This document shows positions 12,431 to 23,039 of a stretch of 64,000 nucleotides of DNA, piece by piece. Numbering within the stretch: position 1 is the first letter of the stretch; each line of letters opens with the position of its first letter. The DNA is taken from positions 524,470-588,469 of the forward strand of contig KL647319.1 in NCBI GenBank assembly GCA_000727475.1, given 5' to 3'. The notes beneath the pieces are model-generated. The model was not told the origin of the DNA. It saw only the letters and a program-made list of their open reading frames with translations, and ran no database searches. The position numbers and the translations under genes were made by a program. This stretch comes from Sarcocystis neurona (taxonomy: Eukaryota; Apicomplexa; Conoidasida; Eucoccidiorida; Sarcocystidae).

Positions 12431-13860
12431 CTTCAAACAACTGCCCGGTCGCTGCTCCGCTGCTGCTGCTGTTGCTCTTGTTCTGTCCCCCTCCCTGCTG
12501 CTACTGCAAACGGCTGCAACGCTAACACCACGCCACCCGGACTGCGGGGACCCCGCTGACGAAGCTGCTGCGTTGCTTTGCTGCTGCCACTGCTGCTTCT
12601 TCTCTGTAACGGTGCGCACTCCTGCGAGTCTCTGGTGGGTGCCTCCTGCTCTTCTTTCTTCCTGAAGAAATAACTTTGCTGCCCTCCGTCAAGCAGCACA
12701 CCTTTCTCGTCTACTACACCTACGCACATGCGCCCTCAAGCATCACGCATAGATACACAAATATATGTTCACAGAATGTATACACGACTATATATCTCTG
12801 GCGACTCGAACACCCATGTATACACCCATGCGAATGTTGGCTATGTGCACGTCATAAAGAGAAGCATGGTGTAACTATATGGACAGTTTATCTTCACTGT
12901 TGCCAACCCCACACACAGAGGAAGCAGAAACGGGTGCAGAACTCTACAGCAGCCAGCGAGGAGGTCGGCAGACACTTCCCCACACGCAGCTCAACACGTT
13001 CACATATCGACGAGATACGAAGGCGGCGTAGAACGCGCAGCGATACAGGTGGGCGGGGGAAAAAACGGCACGGAGGGACGACGGGACTGCGAAAGAATCG
13101 GCGCACACTCAGGTGTACATACACCGGGATGCTGCGACAAAGAAAGGAAGGGCCCGGGGCTGTCAAGAATTACGGAAGAAAAGAGGAGGCCGCGGACGGA
13201 CAAAAGGCACCGGGACGTGCACACGAGGATTAGAAGCAGTTGCTGCTGCTGCAGCTAACCGAGAAGGAAGTTCGTGGTGCCTCGCAGCGCTGTTGCGACT
13301 CCAGCAGCAGCAGAGCAGCGCCTGGTCCTTGCAGGACTCGCACAGAACGCAGCGGGCAACAGCAGCAGAGGCAGCAGCACCACCGGAAGAATCGCAGCGG
13401 CGGCAGCAACAGCAGGGGGAGTCGAGGCAATTAGAGAAGGAGTCGTGGCCGAGGAGGAGGAGGAGGAGCAGCAGCAGGCCGACAGCAGATGCAGCTGCTG
13501 CCGCGCTGCGTCACACACATACGCTGCTGCTGCTCAGAGGAGAGCAGGAGACGGGAATGCAGCCGCTGTCCTCTCTCCTCCTCCCCCTCCTGCGTATTCT
13601 TCGTCTTCTCTGCTCGCAAACTGCTGCCTTGCTGCCGCTTCTTCGCCTCCCCTGCGCACACGTGCTCCTGCTGCTGCAGTTTCTACGCCGCTTGGCAGCC
13701 CCCCACCATTTCCACACGCTCGTCCTCTTGCTGTCGACGACTCTGCCCTGCAGGGCACTGGCAACTGCTCGTGCTGCTGCTGGGACGCTGCTGCTTCTCC
13801 TGCGTCAGCCCCCGCTCCTGTTGCCGGTGCTCTGGCGGTGTAGGTAGACGGTAAGGAAAA
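12431..13860. other. 5' flank of the SR gene, no supported gene
   Basis: The region 12700-12900 is AT/CACA-rich. The region 13200-13850 has CAG then CTG blocks with open frames on both strands: a plus frame at 13113-13847 and an Ala/Gly/Glu-rich minus frame at 13534-13947. Neither has a recognisable domain or a convincing splice pair, so I leave them uncalled. Confidence 0.4.
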
Positions 13861-14714
13861 CGCATGTGTTGCGGATGCGGGCAGCGGGTCACTTCGGAAC
13901 TCTGCAAAGATGCGAGGGAACGAACGCAAGGAGAAAGATAACGGCAAAAGAAAGGAGCAGCAAGGGGACGGGCCAAAGAATGGAACGCGAGGGGGGAGAG
14001 GCCGGAGGATAGGCAGGAAGAAGAGGAGGAGGGCGGCAACTGGGCGGCGTGCGCGACGGCGTAGAGACGGCGCAGCCGTGGTGGCAGAGCGGGGGGACGA
14101 AAAGAGTCAAGAAAGCGAGTTTTTACTCGTGTTAAGGAAACCGATGTGTAGGGAGGAGAGTGTGAAGTCTCTTCACGTACAATCTTTCTCTTTCACATGG
14201 GAAAATGCCACTCGAGGTCGTGCGTGCGGGTGGTGCCGCCGCTGCGCTGTTCCTGCCGCTCTGCCAGTGTGGGGCCGCCTAGAACAACAGGGGAAAACGA
14301 GCGCGACTGGCGCTGGCAAAGGACGAAATGACGCAGGAAAAATTGAAAAAAAAAAACGGCGGCGACCGAGGAACAAGAAATCACTGCACCACTTCGCTCC
14401 ACTCCAGCTGCAGCTGCTTCGCCGCGCGTCTGCTGCTGCTCTCTCTGCTGCTGCAGCTGCCGGCCTCGTGCCACACTTCGCTGCCGCAGAGTAGGAGAGG
14501 GGGAACAACGGACGCGTGCTTCTCCTTCTCGCTGCTCACACGGCGGCTTCTGCGGAGCTTCTTTTGTCCCCCTGCTGCAGTTCTGCTGCCGCTCGTACTG
14601 TGGCTGAGAGGGGGCTGCGGCGCTACGAACACGACCAGCAACAGGACGCGCGAGCGGCAGCAGCCGCAGCGATGGTACACGACCAGGAAGAGAGAGTAGT
14701 AGCAGTTGCTGCAG
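13861..14714. other. Purine-rich plus strand, ambiguous frames
   Basis: The plus strand at 13910-14110 is GA-rich, so it opens a Lys/Arg-rich frame (13910-14494) that could equally be a pyrimidine-rich untranslated stretch read on the minus strand. A Gln-rich minus frame (14193-14756) overlaps it. No family signal. Confidence 0.3.
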
Positions 14715-14827
14715 CGGGAGCAGCAAGTTCCCACGCAGCTGCGCACCGCACAGCACGAGCGGCAGAATAGAGCAACAGCCGCTCAGGAGCTGTGCGAGGA
14801 GACTGAAAACGAGGAAGGAAGTCGCAG
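14715..14827 (+). CDS. Internal exon candidate, Glu/Gln-rich helix
   Basis: The exon is bounded by TTGCTGCAG|CGG and CGCAG|GTATGG and is open in one phase. It encodes about 37 residues, starting REQQVPTQLRTAQHER and ending near EETENEEGSR, strongly helical and hydrophilic. A second exon-like frame lies just upstream (about 14590-14700, LRRYEHDQQQDAR). The downstream intron would hold the CTG array at 15015-15260, as in the confirmed genes. It belongs to an unrecognised plus-strand gene whose start and end I cannot place. Confidence 0.42.
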
Positions 14828-15014
14828 GTATGGAGCTCTAAAAGGAAACGAAGGAACCTCCTGTGACAGGAGCAGGGCGAAAAAGCGATGGGAGCATGGG
14901 GGAAAGTGTGCTTGCTGCTCGCAGTAGGGTGCTGCTGCTGGTGGCGCTGCTGCAGGTGCCGCTGGCGGGGCTCTGCCGCAGCTGGTACCTAGTTCCTCTC
15001 ATTACTCCTCCTTT

Positions 15015-15260
15015 ACATGGCGTGCTGCTGCTGCTGCTGTCATTGCTGCTGCTGCTGTCCTGTCATTGCTGCTGCTGCTGTCCTGTCATTGCTGCTGCTG
15101 CTGTCCTGTCATTGCTGCTGCTGCTGCTGTCATTGCTGCTGCTGCTGTCCTGTCATTGCTGCTGCTGCTGCTGCTGTCACTGCTGCTGCTGCTGCAGTCA
15201 CTGCTGCTGCCGTCCCTGCTGCTTTCGCTGCTGCTGCTGCTGTTACTGCTGCCGCTGCTG
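15015..15260. repeat. CTG array with TGTCATTGCTG periodicity
   Basis: Blocks of TGCTGCTGCTG separated by TCCTGTCAT recur at 20-40 bp. It ends shortly before an acceptor-like CTGCCGCAG at about 15310. Confidence 0.85.
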
Positions 15261-15369
15261 GTGCTAGTACTAATGAGACATTCATTGCTGGTGGTGATTC
15301 TGCTGCCGCAGTCTGCCGGTGCGCGACTGTGGCGCGTTCGTTGCGACGCCGTAGCAGGTAGGGGTCCCT

Positions 15370-15376
15370 CTTCCAC

Positions 15377-15408
<32 letters not shown>

Positions 15409-15920
15409 GGCGCAACAACGAGCTGAGCAGCGCCAATAGCTGCAACAGCAGCAAATTTAGCAGCAGCAGCAGCACGAACGGCGACCCACAGCAGCTGTGT
15501 AGGACCGCTGCCAGGAACGCTCTTCCTCTCAAGTGCAGCACACCGCTACGACAGGTGCACTGCATCAGATGAAACGGACGGCAGCTGCAGCACCACTCCA
15601 AGAACGAGGAATGTTAGAGAGGAGTAGTAACACCAGCAGCAGCTCGCGCCATGTGCAGCAGCACAGTAATAGGGCGAGGAGGAGCACTACCAGCAGCAGC
15701 TGCATGAGTACATAGTGGAGCAGGCAAGGGGTGGGTGGTGGATGATGTGGACGACAGCTGCTGCTGCCTTTTTCCAGCAGCGTATCAGCAGCACCTGCCA
15801 CTGCCTGACATTAGTAGCAACGGCAGCGTAGCGGCAGCTGCATCATTTGTATGACGCAAGATCGCAGCACCAGTAGAAGCAGCAATAGGAGAAGAGGCAG
15901 CGAGGCAGCTTAAACCGTCA
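15370..15920. repeat. CAG-rich stretch
   Basis: Interrupted CAG/GCA triplets on the plus strand. Short frames exist in all phases; none is supported. Confidence 0.6.
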
Positions 15921-15921
15921 C

Positions 15922-16386
15922 GTGTGCACTCCTGGCAGAAGTAACGGCTCAGACGGCGTCATCCTCGAACACGACCGCCGACACGTCGAGGCAGAGATGA
16001 GGAGAAGGAGGGGGGACACAGGAGTAACACCGGCAACAGCAGCAGCAGCAGCACCAGGAAGGCACTCTTCTACACACGCACATATACACGTGGAAGTAGA
16101 CAAAAGGAAAGGAAGCAGCAGCAACAGCAACAGCGGCACGAAGGGCAACGGCGTCTTTGCTGAAGCGGCGGCCAGCCGAGAAGCATCTCCACGTAGCCGG
16201 AGCATTATATACATGAGAGACGACAGCACGTCGCAACCAGCAGCAGAAGTAGGGCCGCAGGCAGCTCAACATCGCAGCAGCAGCACAACGAGAAAACACC
16301 AAAGCGGGCCGCATGAGCGGCAACCGGCAGCAGCTAGCACCGGCAGCAGCTGGTGGAGGGACAGCAGCACCGATGATATTTTCTAG
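15922..16386 (+). CDS. Unidentified polar open frame (possible exon)
   Basis: A 154-residue frame rich in Ser, Arg, Gln and Ala, with less repetitive parts (HDRRHVEAEMRRRRGD; EASPRSRSIIYMRDD). It could be a disordered exon of the same plus gene as 14715-14827. A minus frame of similar length overlaps, so strand is uncertain. No start or splice site is assigned. Confidence 0.22.
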   Translation: MCTPGRSNGSDGVILEHDRRHVEAEMRRRRGDTGVTPATAAAAAPGRHSSTHAHIHVEVDKRKGSSSNSNSGTKGNGVFAEAAASREASPRSRSIIYMRDDSTSQPAAEVGPQAAQHRSSSTTRKHQSGPHERQPAAASTGSSWWRDSSTDDIF

Positions 16387-16528
16387 ACACACCTCACGAG
16401 GCACCAGAGGTGGGCAGTGAAAAGCGATGAAGCCACAGAGCAGCGCAGTCACCAGCACGACCTAGAGCAGGACCAGCAGCACAAACAGTAGCAGAATATA
16501 GAACAATGCGGAGTCTCACGTAGACGAC

Positions 16529-16957
16529 GTGTGGTGCCTAGAGCAGAGAGAGGCCGCTACATTCCGGCGAGGAGGAGCTGCTGCAGCAGCAGCGCTTCTC
16601 TCTCCTCCGGGTAACAAGGGCACTACTCCATGGAAGGGCTGCACGCCCAGCAGCAGCGAAAGAAGCAGCAGCAGCATCCCCACGTCTTACGAGGAGCAGC
16701 AGCGACAGCAGCAGCCATCACTGGCGGTGTGTCTACGCAGCACCGGCAGCAACCGCAGCAGTCTGCGAAGCAACATGCAAGCTGCAGCGCAGCAGCACAA
16801 CACCTACACTCAGCAGCATCTACATCCCGCACATAAAAAGGACCGCTTCAGCGGCAGCAGCAGCAGAAGGGCCCCGCGGAGGACGGCAGTCCGAGTAGCG
16901 CTCCGACAGGCGCAGCAGAAGAAGTCAGAGCCAACAGCAGCAGGAATGAGAGGGTGA
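16529..16957 (+). CDS. Unidentified polar open frame (possible exon)
   Basis: A 142-residue frame with Gln/Ser/Ala runs, ending RQAQQKKSEPTAAGMRG and stop TGA. Its nominal start is GTG, so if real it is an exon rather than a whole gene. It follows the 15922-16386 frame on the same strand. No domain is recognised. Confidence 0.22.
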   Translation: MWCLEQREAATFRRGGAAAAAALLSPPGNKGTTPWKGCTPSSSERSSSSIPTSYEEQQRQQQPSLAVCLRSTGSNRSSLRSNMQAAAQQHNTYTQQHLHPAHKKDRFSGSSSRRAPRRTAVRVALRQAQQKKSEPTAAGMRG

Positions 16958-18638
16958 GGTGTGGAAATCTGGTGGTCAGGGACTGCACCGCAACAGAGGA
17001 GTTCTACCGCTGGAGTGCAACAGCAGCAGTTCACGACAGCAACCGCACGCACAAGAGGGAAAACTCCTATAGGGGTATGTTGCCTCGTCATAACTACTAT
17101 CCCCAGCAATCCCACGGCGCACTTACCCATCCTTCTTCATGTGTGTACTGATGCAGAATTCCTTTCCCAATAATATATATATATGTGTATGCATGTGCAT
17201 GCACACATGTGCACATTCACAAGAAGGCACGTCATGTTTCTGGAGGCTTGGCGCTACGCCCCGCGCTCCCTATGTGCGCAGTGAGAGAGATAAAGAGAGA
17301 GATCCAGAGACAGAGACAGGGGGAGAGAGGAAAAGTGAGGCCGAGAGATGGACTGCTTCTTTCATTTACTTGCGACTTCCTAGTTGGGACGCAAACGAGC
17401 CTGCTGCTGCACCGCTGATGTTCACGCGTATACAGAGCTACCGTTTTACGGATAGACGTGCAACAGACGTACGCGCACATATGGATGTACTTGTGTGTGT
17501 GCTTGCAGAAATACACACGTGGAAGGAATATTTGCAACCGTAGACGCTTGCCAGTGCGTCTATCAACTACACTTGTACATACGTACAGAGATACAGATAT
17601 AGAGCAGCTACGTATGTATTTGCATGTGTATACGTGTACACGTTTGGACGCGTCTGTATGTGTGTGTGTTACGCGCGCATCCACACGCATATATATATAT
17701 ATGTATGTATATGGGCACACGCGTTTGGAGGCGTGTGTGTATATATGCGTTACACAGGCATACACATAAGTATACATATGTATGGGCACACACTTCAGTA
17801 TATGCGTGGAGGTGGGGAGAGCGTATGGGTTGTCCCACATTGAGAGTCTCATTTGTCTTTGCCTCGTGCAGAGCAATGCATAGGTGATGTAATAACCCGA
17901 CTGCTTGTGGACAGGCTAGATGGCATTCTCGTCGATTCTCTGATGCTTTTGCGAATACGAGTCGCACTATGTTCTTTAGTACAAAGCTTGGAGATTCGTA
18001 TTATGAAGGAAGGTTTGTTCGCCTACACGTACGTGTCTATAGAACCGATTTAATGTTTGCGTCTTCTGGACGCCAGCGTCTTTTTCACGTGACAGCGATT
18101 TTGGCATCTACTCACACATGTCAACGTCTACTCATCCAACGTATTGGTGGAATGAAGTACGTAGACCGTGACGCACCAAATGCATGCGGAAACTTGCCAA
18201 GCAGCCTTCCTTCTGCAGATATTCCCATAATGACTTACATTGTTTACGGGGTGAGGGGGCACATAGCCGCATGTATTCTCACACCTGTGTAGAGCAAGAA
18301 CGAAAGCTGTACCTCTGGATGTAGAGATTGATAAGAAATACGTATATTTACATCGAAGAAGACGAGGTGGTGATGTATACGTAGAAGCACGTGTGCACAC
18401 AAAAAGAGGAGGTGCGTAGAAGCTGTAGATCCACATGTGCATATAGAGCAAGAACGAAAGGTACACAAACCGACTGGTGCAGAGAGATGTATATGTGTAG
18501 CAGAGAGACCGATGTGACGATGTAGAGGTGGAAACACATTTGTGTACGAACAGGTGCACACGTGTACGCAGATGGGTGAAGCAGATAAACCTGCGCTTAC
18601 CGTTCCGTAAAACGCACACCTCCGTGACTCCTTAGAAC
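16958..18638. other. Mixed region with microsatellites, no supported gene
   Basis: 17160-17240 and 17600-17800 are GT/TATG microsatellites. The frame 17139-17543 (plus) includes about 90 ordinary-looking residues but overlaps a purine (GAGA) tract that biases it. A 32-nt piece at 18219-18250, between TTCTGCAG and GTGAGG, encodes DIPIMTYIVYG, faintly like the conserved YIPxMAFITY segment of Yif1-type membrane proteins; nothing else around it supports Yif1. Confidence 0.3.
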
Positions 18639-20265
18639 ATGTACACGTCTTCCCAAGACGACAAGACGGTTCACACAATCAAAACTAGGAAATTTGTGTT
18701 CTGTGCTTCTAGGGAGTTTTATTCCGTATACGAAGGGACGTGTGTGGGGGGGCTTGGTGAAACAACGTTGCTAACACCTCGTGGATGCCGTGCGTTGGAC
18801 ACGCAAGAAAGAATAGTGGAGGAAACTGAGGCCTGTCCTCCGTCGGCTTCAAGAGGAACAACAGCAGCAACAGCAGCCAGTAACATTAGCAGGGCTGTGG
18901 CCGCAGAAGAGGTACAGAGCAACAACAGCACGGGCGGGGGAACGCCTGCGGCATCCTCAGAAGCGCTTCCGGCTTTTCTCCTCGAGACGGCTGAGGTGCT
19001 GCTGCGACTACACGAGACTTGTAGACGAGGGTGCGCGTGAGCGTACATCTATATCCATATTTCCTTAGTCTTATCATTCCTTAATGCTTGGCAGCGGTGA
19101 CAGCAGGTGTAGTGGTATGCATCTCTCGTTGATGTGTCTTTTTGTGGGGCGGAGCTTGCCACGGCGTGATGTTGCTCTGCTTCCTCGAGTGTGTTTGTTT
19201 TTGAAGTGACATACACAGAAGCCGTACCAGCGGTCCTGGGACCACTAGCGCCCTCGCTTCTTTCCACAGTGTTGTCCCCCTGCTGCTGTTAGAAATGCCG
19301 ATGCTGCTGTTGCTGCTGCTGGTGCAGCCCGTCGTTGTTGCCGTTGTCGAGCTCGACGCTTCTCTCTGGACACGCGACCACGCTGCTGTTGCTGGTGGGT
19401 GTAGGAGCACTGTTGCTGGTGCTGGCGAGTCGCAGTACCACGCCGCTGCTACGAACATAGAGGGAGGGTTGTACACACGTTGCTGATCTCTGGCGTGCAT
19501 ACGTACGTGAGGAGTGCTGCTGCTGTGGCTGTCAGGAACATGGGAAAGGCTACGGAGATGCTGCCCCTGCTGCTGTTCCTCTGGAAGTCCACGCATGGCA
19601 GCCGCTTGAAGCGTCGCTCCTGCAGAGCGTTGCTAAACTTCACTGGCAAGTGTATACATGTGTAGGCAGTGCTGCGGCTGCTGCTGCAACGGTTGTCAAC
19701 GCTGCAAGGAACTGCTGCTGTTTCGTGTATCAGCTTGTGGTGCTGCTGCAGGACCTCGATAGTTGACGCTTCTCTTCTCTCCTCCCCCCCCCCCCCCCCC
19801 ACTTCCACAAATGCCGGTGGTGCTGCCCTGCTGCTATTGCTGCTCGAGGTTTGCGTCTGCTGCCCGCGAGCTTCACGTTTGTTACGCAACGCTTGTAGGA
19901 CTGCTGTGGCTGCACGTGAGAGTCGCTGCTGTTCCTAGGCGTTGCTGCTTTCCTGTGGTGCGTGAGAGTCGCTGTTGTTTCTAGACGTTGCTGCTTTCTT
20001 GTGGTACTGCCGCCTACTGCTGCTGCTGCTGCTTCTACCGCGTAGACTGCTTATTCGTAGTTGCTCCCTGCTGCTTTCTTCGACCATTTGCAGCAGGCAG
20101 ACACAGGGAGGAAACCTTCGTTGGCGAAAGGAGGAAGAGGAGGAGAAACAAGAAGAACAACTGGAACTGAAAGAGGAAAAGGAAAAAAGGCTACAGAAGA
20201 GTCACTCCTCTGTAGCAGCAGCACCTGAACTTCTTTATGCGAGTCCCTGTAGCAGCAGCCTCTGA
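18639..20265 (+). CDS. Unidentified two-exon protein with C-terminal coiled coil
   Basis: The proposed exons are 18639-19030 and 20094-20265, joined GAGG|GTGCGC to TTTGCAG|CAGG, phase 2 to phase 2, giving 187 aa from ATG 18639 to TGA 20265. The N-terminal half has ordinary composition (REFYSVYEGTCVGGLGETT), followed by a Ser/Ala/Thr linker, a helix (FLLETAEVLLRLHETCRR) and a Glu/Lys coiled coil (KEEEEEKQEEQLELKEEKEK). The intron is 1.06 kb and sense-CTG rich like those of the confirmed genes. Alternatively, 18658 could be an acceptor for an upstream exon (TCTTCCCAAG|AC). No family is recognised. Confidence 0.5.
19786..19802. repeat. Poly-C run
   Basis: A run of about 16 consecutive C within the intron of the 18639-20265 candidate gene; likely to be length-polymorphic or error-prone. 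Confidence 0.85.
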
Positions 20266-21000
20266 GATTCTGTAGCGCAGCCAAGGTCTTCTCTGCCGCA
20301 ACAGCCTCTCGGTGTTAGCTGCGTCTTTGTTTCTTCGTGAAAGGAGACGTTTTTTATGTCTGTGTCATACATGTGAGCGTGTGCATGTGTTACAGCTGCG
20401 GCGGCGTGTGCAAAGCATGTATGTTCCTGCAGCAGGCGCTTTTGTGAAGCAGCAGCAGAACAGTGCGACGCGACCTCAACAGACTGTTCGTTAATTTCAG
20501 ATGCTTCTTCTTTTGCACAGGAATTCTACTGCGGTGTCTCGGCAGCAGCAAGAGCCTTTTTTATTAGCAGCAGCGAAGCTGCGCGAGGCAGCGTCAGGAA
20601 AAGTCTTCTCGTCAATAACATGAATGCTTCTTTCTCTTTTTAGAAGGAAGCTTGCTGCGGTGTCGGTCGAACAGTAGCAAAACGCCCTCTTGTGGGCCTC
20701 CCCCAGCTTCTTCTTTTTGTTAGCTGCGAAACTTCAGTTCCGCTCTCCTGCCTACTATGACTTCCTGTTTCTCTTCAGCAAAAGCAACCTTCTTCTCCGG
20801 GGGCGAAGCAAGTCCTGTTTCGACAGCTGCCGAACAACTTCGCAGCGGCAGCAGAACTTCTACACAGAGGTTCTTTCCCCGATAACGTATGGGAGAAATG
20901 TGAACGGGGAAGTTGGACGGAGACAGCCCGCACGGAAAAGTTCTTCTTGTTCCCTTCTTCAGCAGCAGCTGTAGCGAACGTTCGCTACCAGAAGCATAGC
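20266..21000. other. Repeat-poor stretch, no supported gene
   Basis: Overlapping frames on both strands (20690-20974 plus, 20720-21115 minus) have no domain or clear splice sites. The motif TGCGGTGTC(T/G)CGG/TCG recurs near 20530 and 20660, hinting at a decayed duplication. Confidence 0.3.
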
Positions 21001-21002
21001 TT

Positions 21003-21165
21003 ACCCTTTTCCTTTCAGGAAATACCCTGTTGCTGTTGCTGCTGCTGCTGTTGCATAGCGTACCCTTTTCCTTCCCGGAAATACCCTGTTGCTGTTGCTG
21101 CTGCTGCTGTTGCATAGCTTACCCTTTTCCTTCCAGGAAATACCCTGTTGCTGTTGCTGTTGCTG
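21003..21165. repeat. 59-bp tandem repeat, three copies
   Basis: Each copy contains CCTTTTCCTT(T/C)C(A/C)(G)GAAATACCC then TGTTGCTGTTGCTGCTGC and ends TTGCATAGC. The copies start near 21006, 21065 and 21124. The first and third contain a TTTCCTT(T/C)CAG acceptor-like sequence. Confidence 0.88.
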
Positions 21166-21475
21166 CTGTTGCTGCTGCTGCTTCTGCTGCCGTTGCTGCT
21201 TCTGCTGCCGTTGCTGCTTCTGCTGCTGTTGCTGCTACTGCTGCTGTTGCTGCTACTGCTGCTGTTGCTGCTACTGCTGCTGTTGCTGCTACTGCTGCTG
21301 TTGCTGCTACTGCTGCTGTGGCTGCTACTGCTGCTGTTGCTGCTACTGCTGCTGTTGCTGCTACTGCCGCTGTTGCTGCTGTTGCTGCTGATGCTGTTGC
21401 TGCTGATGCTGTTGCTGCTGATGCTGTTCCTGCTGATGCTGTTCCTGCTGCTGCTGCAGCCCCTCCTTCTGCCGC
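21165..21475. repeat. 18-bp minisatellite of TGCTGCTACTGCTGCTGT
   Basis: About nine near-perfect 18-bp copies lie between 21226 and 21375, flanked by variant CTG units (GATGCTGTTGCTGCT). Frames through it give Cys, Leu or Ala runs and are not evidence of coding. Confidence 0.9.
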
Positions 21476-21744
21476 TTCTTTCTTCTTCCTCTTCCTGTTC
21501 AGCAAAGCAGCAGTATTAGAGACGGTTCCTCAGCCGAAGGCAACATTCTTCCTTCCAGAAGTTCCACAGTTTGTCTGTGCTCCCGTCCTCTTCAGTCGGC
21601 TTCTCAGCAGCAGCAACGGCAGCGAAGCCTGTTGGACAGGCGCGAAGGTTTTTTTCTTCTCTGCGGCAACGGATCACTACTGGCGGAGCTGCTTCCCCAA
21701 CGGCGACAGTCCTCCTGCTTCTTCCTTCCTTCGTCTCTCCCTGC

Positions 21745-23030
21745 TCTTAAAACGCAATTTCATTCGCCGGCAAACGATCCGTATCAAAGCTCTAGTCCTC
21801 CGTCTGCGTATACAGACACGGTGCACACCGCTGCTGCTGCCGCTGCTTCTCCCAATTTTCTGCGCACAACCCCGACAATTTTCATGCGCTGTCGGAGTTG
21901 CTGCGGCTGGGCCGCTTCGGCTGCTGCTGCTGCTGCGTGGCGCATGTCGCTACTCCTGCCGTGGAGCCTGTTGCAGCTGTTGCTGCTACTCGGGCATCTA
22001 GCCTGCTGCTGTGGCTGTTGCTGCTGCTTCGGCGCCTAGCCAGCGGCTGGTGTTTCGGCTCTTCCTCCCGTGTCCTCCTACTCTTCCTGCACCTATACTG
22101 CTGCTGCTGCTGCGGTGTGTGTCAAACCCTTCTTAGCTAACGCTACTGCTGTGCGGCAGCATCTGCGACAACGAGAGCAGCGCTACGAGGTGTTGGCAGC
22201 TCGTCGTGCTGCAGTCGTCTCGCTCAAAAAAAGTCGACGGGTCAGCCCCCGTCGTCGCTGCTGCAAATTTCCTGCTGTGTTGCTGCTTGTTGTCGATTGA
22301 CTCTGCTGCGCCTCCCGTGCCGCTGCTTGATAAATGTGCTGCTGCTGCTGCTGCGCTTGCCCAGCAACTGACAACCGCATTTTCGTCGTCACTCGTACGT
22401 CGCCGCAGTTCACGCTCGCTGGTGTGCTGCGTTGTTGCTGCTTCTAATGCGGCCCGCGGTGAGGTGCTGCCGCAGCCTCTGCCGTCGCTGCCAGGTGTAG
22501 ACGGCCTCGACGTCCTCTTGCGGGGGGGGCACGCATCTTCAAGCAGCTGTTGCCGACAGCTGTTCCTTGCTGCTGCTGCTGTGTTGCTGCAAAATACGAG
22601 CGCGCCGCTGCAGCTGCCAATGTGCCGCTGGGGCTGGCGCTGCTGCTGCCTCACGTGCTGCTGCCATCACGCTGTGCTGCTGGGAATGTGTGTGCTGCGC
22701 GGCAGCGGTTGCTGCTGCTGCTGCAGAGAGTGTGTGGTGTATACAGCCGCCTTGCTCGTGCTGGTGCTGCGAGGGTGTGCACAAGCTACGGAGCCGTTGC
22801 TGCTGCTGCTGCGGCTGGTGTGACAATTTTGCTGTTTGCATCCGTTGCTGCTGATGCTGCTGCACGAGACAATCTGTGTCCTTTATATAGCCGCCTTGCG
22901 CTGCTACTGCTGATGCTGCTGCTGTTGCTGCTGCTGTTGCTGCTGCTGTTGCTGCTGCTGTTGCTGCTGGTGCGGTGACGCGTGTGCCGCAGCCAGCCGT
23001 TGTGCAACGCGCGCCCCGCTGAATCACGTC
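21745..23030. other. Open frames on both strands, coding strand unresolved
   Basis: Plus pieces such as 21764-21900 (PANDPYQSSSPPSAYTDT) and 22150-22250 (VRQHLRQREQRYEVLAARR) look protein-like, while the minus frame 22133-22654 is a plausible disordered Ser/Ala/Thr/Glu exon. Sense-strand CTG is dense on plus from 22530 to 22980. Without homologous proteins I cannot choose. Confidence 0.3.
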
Positions 23031-23039
23031 TTCTCTCCT

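Noticed and set aside
11529..12665. 378-codon plus frame of Leu/Ser/Pro runs
   Set aside because: Antisense shadow of SR exon 1 (Arg-Ser codons reversed).
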